DNA of 7,393 bases from Phycisphaerales bacterium (GTDB lineage: Bacteria; Pseudomonadota; Gammaproteobacteria; Competibacterales; Competibacteraceae). Made by a program: the position numbers and the translations under genes. Each line of letters starts with the position of its first letter. The stretch's first letter is position 1. Of the stretch, positions 4,024 through 7,393 are shown piece by piece. The notes under the pieces were generated by a model. The model saw only the letters and a program-made list of their open reading frames with translations. It was not told the origin of the DNA and made no database searches. The DNA is taken from positions 1 through 7,393 of the forward strand of contig JACSSB010000289.1 in assembly GCA_014879435.1 (NCBI GenBank). Reading direction: 5' to 3'.

Positions 4024-6498
4024 ATGGAACCAACCTCTGCTCGCCCAGAACCACTCGCGGGCAAGCTCAAACGCATCGAAGAACTCGCCGAGAAGCTCGT
4101 TTACATCAAATGGAGCCGAGAGTTTTTCGTACTCCTGTTGCGAGCAGCCCAAGATATTCTGGCACTGACTCGCGCTAAACCTGAATATCACAAGATCGTG
4201 ATCTTGGCGGAACGGCTTGAACAACAGATTAACGAAAGTCTGAATCAAGGCTGTTTACCGAAGGGGGCGGATCGTGAACGCCTGATCGCTATCATCGAAG
4301 CGCTGTGCCGCATCTTGCCACGATCCAGTAGCGAGCCGCCTCAGATCGACTCAAGCACACCCAAACCAACTGGACAGCACACCATTCCCTTATTTTCCAG
4401 GTGGGATCAGAGCGAACTGCCCGCTTTGGCAGTTGGCAAAATGCCGACTCTGGAACTGTGGCTAGTAGCACCTAATTCGACAGATGAACTCGCGCGAAAA
4501 CTTGAACAACGAGGCGGTTTTCAGGTTCGATTCCGCGCCAATCTCGCGGAGGTCCGTGCGTCACTGGCTCAACCCGAACGGCCAGTCGCTCTCATCATTG
4601 ACTTGGACCATATTGACGATGCTCCGTCGTCGCTGGAACAGATCAAAACCCTCATGCAACTACTGGCCCCGGAAACGCTCCTCCTGTTTTTGGCCGACCG
4701 TGGCGATATCGCCGCCCGGATCGACGCCGTGGAGGCTGGTGGATCTGGCTATTTCATCAAACCGGTAGATGTTCCTCTACTACTGGAGACGCTGGACGAG
4801 CGCGTACTGAAAACGCCCAACCACCGTATCCTAATCGTGGACGACGCACTACTTGCTGCTCGTGAAATCGCCCGCTGGTTGGAGAGCCGGGGCATGATCA
4901 CCCAAGTGCTCGTGCAACCTCTGCAAATCCTGCAAGCCATCGCCAATTTTCGGCCCAATTTATTGATATTGAATTTAGATTTAAGAGAAATCGACGGACT
5001 GACGCTGGCCCAAGCCGTCCAGCAACACGAACTGTTACGCGAACTTCCAATGATTTTGTTATCCGAGCGTGATGGCAGTAGCGAGCGACTGTCGACCACT
5101 AGTTTAAGCGGCGAAACCCTGCTCGGTAAGACGCTGAACCCAGAACTGCTATTGACGGCTGTCGGCAAACGGCTACGGCAGCGGCACACGCTGTACCGTA
5201 AGCTCAGCCAGATCAGCAACCGAGATACCATCAGCGGCTTGTACAACCGCCCGTACTTTCTCGCGCATTTGGAACGCGTACTGGTGACTGCTGAAGTCAA
5301 CGCTCAGCCCGTAGCGACCATGCTGATCACTCTGGACAATCTACGCGCCATCGAAAGCCACGATGTGGTCATGGTCGATGAGATCATCGAACAAGCCGCC
5401 AGGCGGCTGCAGATTGCTCTGGGCCACAATCCGCTCGCAGCCCGGTTTAGCAACGTGGTTTTCGCGGTCCTGCTGAGTTTCACCGACCAAGAAGCGCTGC
5501 TCGCCACAGCACATGCGGTACAACAGGCATTAGAAACCGACCCCTATCCTTTCAATCACGAGAATTTCCAGCTGCGTACCAGCATTGGTATCAGCGTTGC
5601 TACTCCAACCTTACGCGAAGCTGCCACTCTGATTCAGCAAGCCGATATGGCCTGCGGCATGGCTCGGGACAGCAAGGGTGCGCGCATTCATATCCAACAC
5701 GGCCAGAGTATCGAGCAGGAAGCGGATCACCCGAGACAACGCCGCCTACTGGACGAAATTCGCGAGGCGGTACAACAGCAGCGAATGAATCTGTTGTTCC
5801 AGCCCGTGGTCAGCCTTCGCGGCGATCCCACCGAACGCTACGAAGTGTTACTGCGGATGCGCAATCACGAAGGCTGGGAACTACTCCCGGAAACCGTGTT
5901 CACCCTGGTCAAACGCCATCGTATCGGTATCGTGCTGGATCGGTGGGTCATCGCTCACTCCATCCGTATCCTGCGCGAGCGACAGACGCGCGGTCACTCG
6001 GCGATCTTGTTCATCAATATTTCGCCCACCATCCTGCAAGATGGCGAATTATTGGACTGGTTGCGCAGCGGCCTACAAAAAACAGGGGTGCCAGCCGCTA
6101 GCTTGGTCTTCGAGATCGCCGAAACCATCGCCGAAATCAATCGACAGGCACTGCTCCCCTTCCTGCAGAAGCTCAAACAACTGGGCTGCGGCCTTTCGCT
6201 CGATCACTTCAGCGGCCATGAGCGCGCACAGGCGCTCATTCAGCTCCTGGGAATCAATTACGTCAAACTAGACCCCAAGTTTGCCCAAAATCTGCTCAAT
6301 GACAAAACACGCCAGCAACAGCTTGGGGAGCTGACACGCGAATTGGCCGCACTGGGTGTCACCACCATCGTCACCGGTATTGAGGATGCGACCAATATGC
6401 CAGCCCTGTGGTCTTGTGGTATCGATTACGTCCAGGGCTATTTCCTGCAGCGGCCACATACCGATATGAGCTACAACTTCGACCAAACGGTGCTGTGA
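4024..6498 (+). CDS. multidomain REC-REC-GGDEF-EAL regulator with degenerate active sites
   Basis: An 824-residue cytosolic protein without membrane segments. Order: a helical, charged N-terminus (about 10-100) of no recognised family; a Pro/Ser-rich linker; receiver-like domain 1 (about 143-262) with D193 and K246 but Ala-Pro (149-150) where the acidic pair should be; receiver-like domain 2 (about 267-385) with D273/D274 and K369 but N317 at the phosphoacceptor position; a GGDEF-like domain (about 400-555) with SNVVF at 476-480 in place of GGDEF, no RxxD inhibitory site and T436 for a metal-binding Asp; and an EAL-like domain (about 572-812). The last keeps E607 and R611 (EVLLR), N665, E697, K748 and QGY 804-806, but has DHFS (727-730) for DDFG and TGIE (784-787) for EGVE. 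Diguanylate cyclase activity looks absent and phosphodiesterase activity unlikely; c-di-GMP binding or scaffolding is the inferred role. The start is supported by GGAG 8 bases upstream. ampD follows closely. Confidence 0.9.
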   Translation: MEPTSARPEPLAGKLKRIEELAEKLVYIKWSREFFVLLLRAAQDILALTRAKPEYHKIVILAERLEQQINESLNQGCLPKGADRERLIAIIEALCRILPRSSSEPPQIDSSTPKPTGQHTIPLFSRWDQSELPALAVGKMPTLELWLVAPNSTDELARKLEQRGGFQVRFRANLAEVRASLAQPERPVALIIDLDHIDDAPSSLEQIKTLMQLLAPETLLLFLADRGDIAARIDAVEAGGSGYFIKPVDVPLLLETLDERVLKTPNHRILIVDDALLAAREIARWLESRGMITQVLVQPLQILQAIANFRPNLLILNLDLREIDGLTLAQAVQQHELLRELPMILLSERDGSSERLSTTSLSGETLLGKTLNPELLLTAVGKRLRQRHTLYRKLSQISNRDTISGLYNRPYFLAHLERVLVTAEVNAQPVATMLITLDNLRAIESHDVVMVDEIIEQAARRLQIALGHNPLAARFSNVVFAVLLSFTDQEALLATAHAVQQALETDPYPFNHENFQLRTSIGISVATPTLREAATLIQQADMACGMARDSKGARIHIQHGQSIEQEADHPRQRRLLDEIREAVQQQRMNLLFQPVVSLRGDPTERYEVLLRMRNHEGWELLPETVFTLVKRHRIGIVLDRWVIAHSIRILRERQTRGHSAILFINISPTILQDGELLDWLRSGLQKTGVPAASLVFEIAETIAEINRQALLPFLQKLKQLGCGLSLDHFSGHERAQALIQLLGINYVKLDPKFAQNLLNDKTRQQQLGELTRELAALGVTTIVTGIEDATNMPALWSCGIDYVQGYFLQRPHTDMSYNFDQTVL

Positions 6499-6506
6499 CA
6501 CAGGCC

Positions 6507-7079
6507 ATGCGAGTCGATACGATCACGGGCTTGCTGGACGCCGCACGGCAAGTTCCCTCGCCCAATTGTGATGAGCGGCCGGATGGATCGGTGATCGACC
6601 TGATCGTGATCCACGGCATCAGCCTGCCACCGGGCCAGTTCGGTGGATCGTGGATTGATGCGCTGTTCACCAACACATTGGATCCCGCCGCACACCCGTA
6701 TTTTCAAACCATTGCCGGGTTGCGGGTCTCGGCGCATCTACTGGTCCGACGGGATGGCGAAATCGTGCAGTACGTGCCCTTCCAGCGCCGTGCCTGGCAT
6801 GCCGGCGAGTCGATTTACCGTGATCGCCGCCGCTGCAACGATTTCAGTATCGGCATTGAGCTGGAAGGCACTGACCATACGCCCTATGACTCACGTCAGT
6901 ATGGGGTACTGGCGGAGCTCATCACCGCGCTACGAATCGCCTATCCGGCCATCACCCCGGAGCGGTTGACCGGTCACGCCGATATCGCCCCAGGCCGCAA
7001 GACCGATCCGGGATCGGCTTTCGACTGGAGCGAGCTACACCGCCGGTTGGGGCAAAATAAAACTGGCACTGCTAGATAA
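6507..7079 (+). CDS. ampD: 1,6-anhydro-N-acetylmuramyl-L-alanine amidase AmpD
   Basis: A 190-residue zinc amidase (Amidase_2 fold) that cleaves the stem peptide from anhydro-muropeptides in the cytoplasm during peptidoglycan recycling. In species with AmpR-controlled beta-lactamase, its loss causes induction. Close similarity to enterobacterial AmpD is visible: RQVPSPN (14-20), VIHGISLPPGQFGG (34-47), WIDALFTNTLDP, LRVSAHLLVRRDGEIVQYVPF (described by its start), RAWHAGES, CNDFSIGIELEGTD, and TGHADIAPGRKTDPG. Expected zinc ligands are H36, H157 and D167; E118 and K165 match the catalytic residues. The absence of a signal peptide favours AmpD over the exported AmiD. ATG 6507 lies 8 bases after the stop of the preceding regulator; a GTG at 6495 overlaps that stop (GTGA) and is a possible alternative start. 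Neither has a strong ribosome site, which suggests translational coupling. The 3' end overlaps the opposing gene by 8 bases. Confidence 0.96.
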   Translation: MRVDTITGLLDAARQVPSPNCDERPDGSVIDLIVIHGISLPPGQFGGSWIDALFTNTLDPAAHPYFQTIAGLRVSAHLLVRRDGEIVQYVPFQRRAWHAGESIYRDRRRCNDFSIGIELEGTDHTPYDSRQYGVLAELITALRIAYPAITPERLTGHADIAPGRKTDPGSAFDWSELHRRLGQNKTGTAR

Positions 7080-7393
7080 AACAGGCCGGATCGATATTTT
7101 CGTCGATAGGAGATGCCTGAGCGGTGGATTCAGGCGGTGGCGGCTCCAACTGCGATGGTTGCGGTTCTAACAGCGTCGCCACTTGTTCCGTCCAAGCCCT
7201 GATCGCTTCGGCCACCGGACGGCTCTTACCCAAACGGCAGCCCTGATTGGCCCACAAAGCCATCAAATCGCTTACCCCCTGCTCGGCGGCGGCTTGCCGC
7301 AAATCTTCGGTCAAAAACAGTTGTACTGGAAAGCCGGGAAGCTCGGATTCATGCGCATCCAGTTCACGGGTCAGTCGATTACGCAAGACGCGG
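7072..7393 (-). CDS. nitronate monooxygenase / 2-nitropropane dioxygenase family protein, C-terminal part
   Basis: Only the last 106 residues are in the window; the frame remains open through the right edge, and the TTG at 7386 is internal. The pattern RNRLTRELDAHE, then GFPVQLFLTEDLRQAAAEQG, then a segment containing LMALWANQGCRLGKSRPVAE, is the typical C-terminal end of the FMN-dependent nitronate monooxygenase (NPD, YrpB-like) family. This family oxidises alkyl nitronates or acts as NAD(P)H-dependent flavin oxidoreductases; the FMN-binding barrel lies outside the window, so the substrate cannot be judged. After the family core there is a tail of about 35 residues rich in Pro, Gln, Glu and Ser (PQPSQLEPPPPESTAQ), ending in DPACFI. 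The gene is convergent with ampD, and its TAG stop lies inside the last codons of ampD. No separate terminator is visible. Confidence 0.8.
   Translation of the reverse strand, partial: RVLRNRLTRELDAHESELPGFPVQLFLTEDLRQAAAEQGVSDLMALWANQGCRLGKSRPVAEAIRAWTEQVATLLEPQPSQLEPPPPESTAQASPIDENIDPACFI

Noticed and set aside
3919..4248. Minus-strand frame opposite the 5' end of the regulator (109 codons)
   Set aside because: It crosses the divergent control region and the well-supported regulator start; it has no family pattern or ribosome site.

Overview
The window looks like a gammaproteobacterial chromosome segment of moderately high GC content. The grouping of an HrpB-type helicase, a SirB2 membrane protein and a cytosolic AmpD is typical of that class. 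A small phasin suggests a polyhydroxyalkanoate-storing organism. A PHA-accumulating lineage such as the Competibacter group would fit, but that is inference from gene content, not a demonstrated match. I see no rRNA, tRNA, CRISPR array or insertion sequence.

Layout: (1) 1-2430, plus strand: HrpB DEAH-box helicase, lacking only its first few dozen residues beyond the left edge. (2) 2459-2848, minus strand: a small DUF4280/PAAR-like protein, convergent with hrpB across a 28-base gap that holds a short direct repeat and hairpin. (3) 2931-3317, plus strand: a SirB2-family four-helix membrane protein, divergent from the PAAR-like gene and probably starting at TTG. (4) 3470-3817, minus strand: a phasin, convergent with the SirB2 gene, with a perfect 10-bp hairpin between them. 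(5) 3818-4023: an AT-rich divergent control region. (6) 4024-6498, plus strand: an 824-residue regulator with a helical N-terminus, two receiver-like domains, a GGDEF-like domain and an EAL-like domain. (7) 6507-7079, plus strand: AmpD, directly behind the regulator and probably cotranscribed. (8) 7072-7393, minus strand: the C-terminal part of a nitronate monooxygenase/2-nitropropane dioxygenase-type flavoprotein, tail to tail with AmpD and overlapping it by 8 bases.

Most genes are ordinary housekeeping or accessory genes. The notable object is the 824-residue regulator, because each of its four signalling modules has lost key residues. The first receiver keeps the phosphoacceptor Asp but lacks the acidic pair. 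The second keeps the acidic pair but has Asn at the phosphoacceptor. The GGDEF signature reads SNVVF. The EAL domain has DHFS for DDFG and TGIE for EGVE. It is therefore likely a non-enzymatic c-di-GMP-binding or scaffold protein, broadly comparable in logic to FimX-type proteins. It is divergent from a phasin gene and closely followed by a peptidoglycan-recycling amidase.
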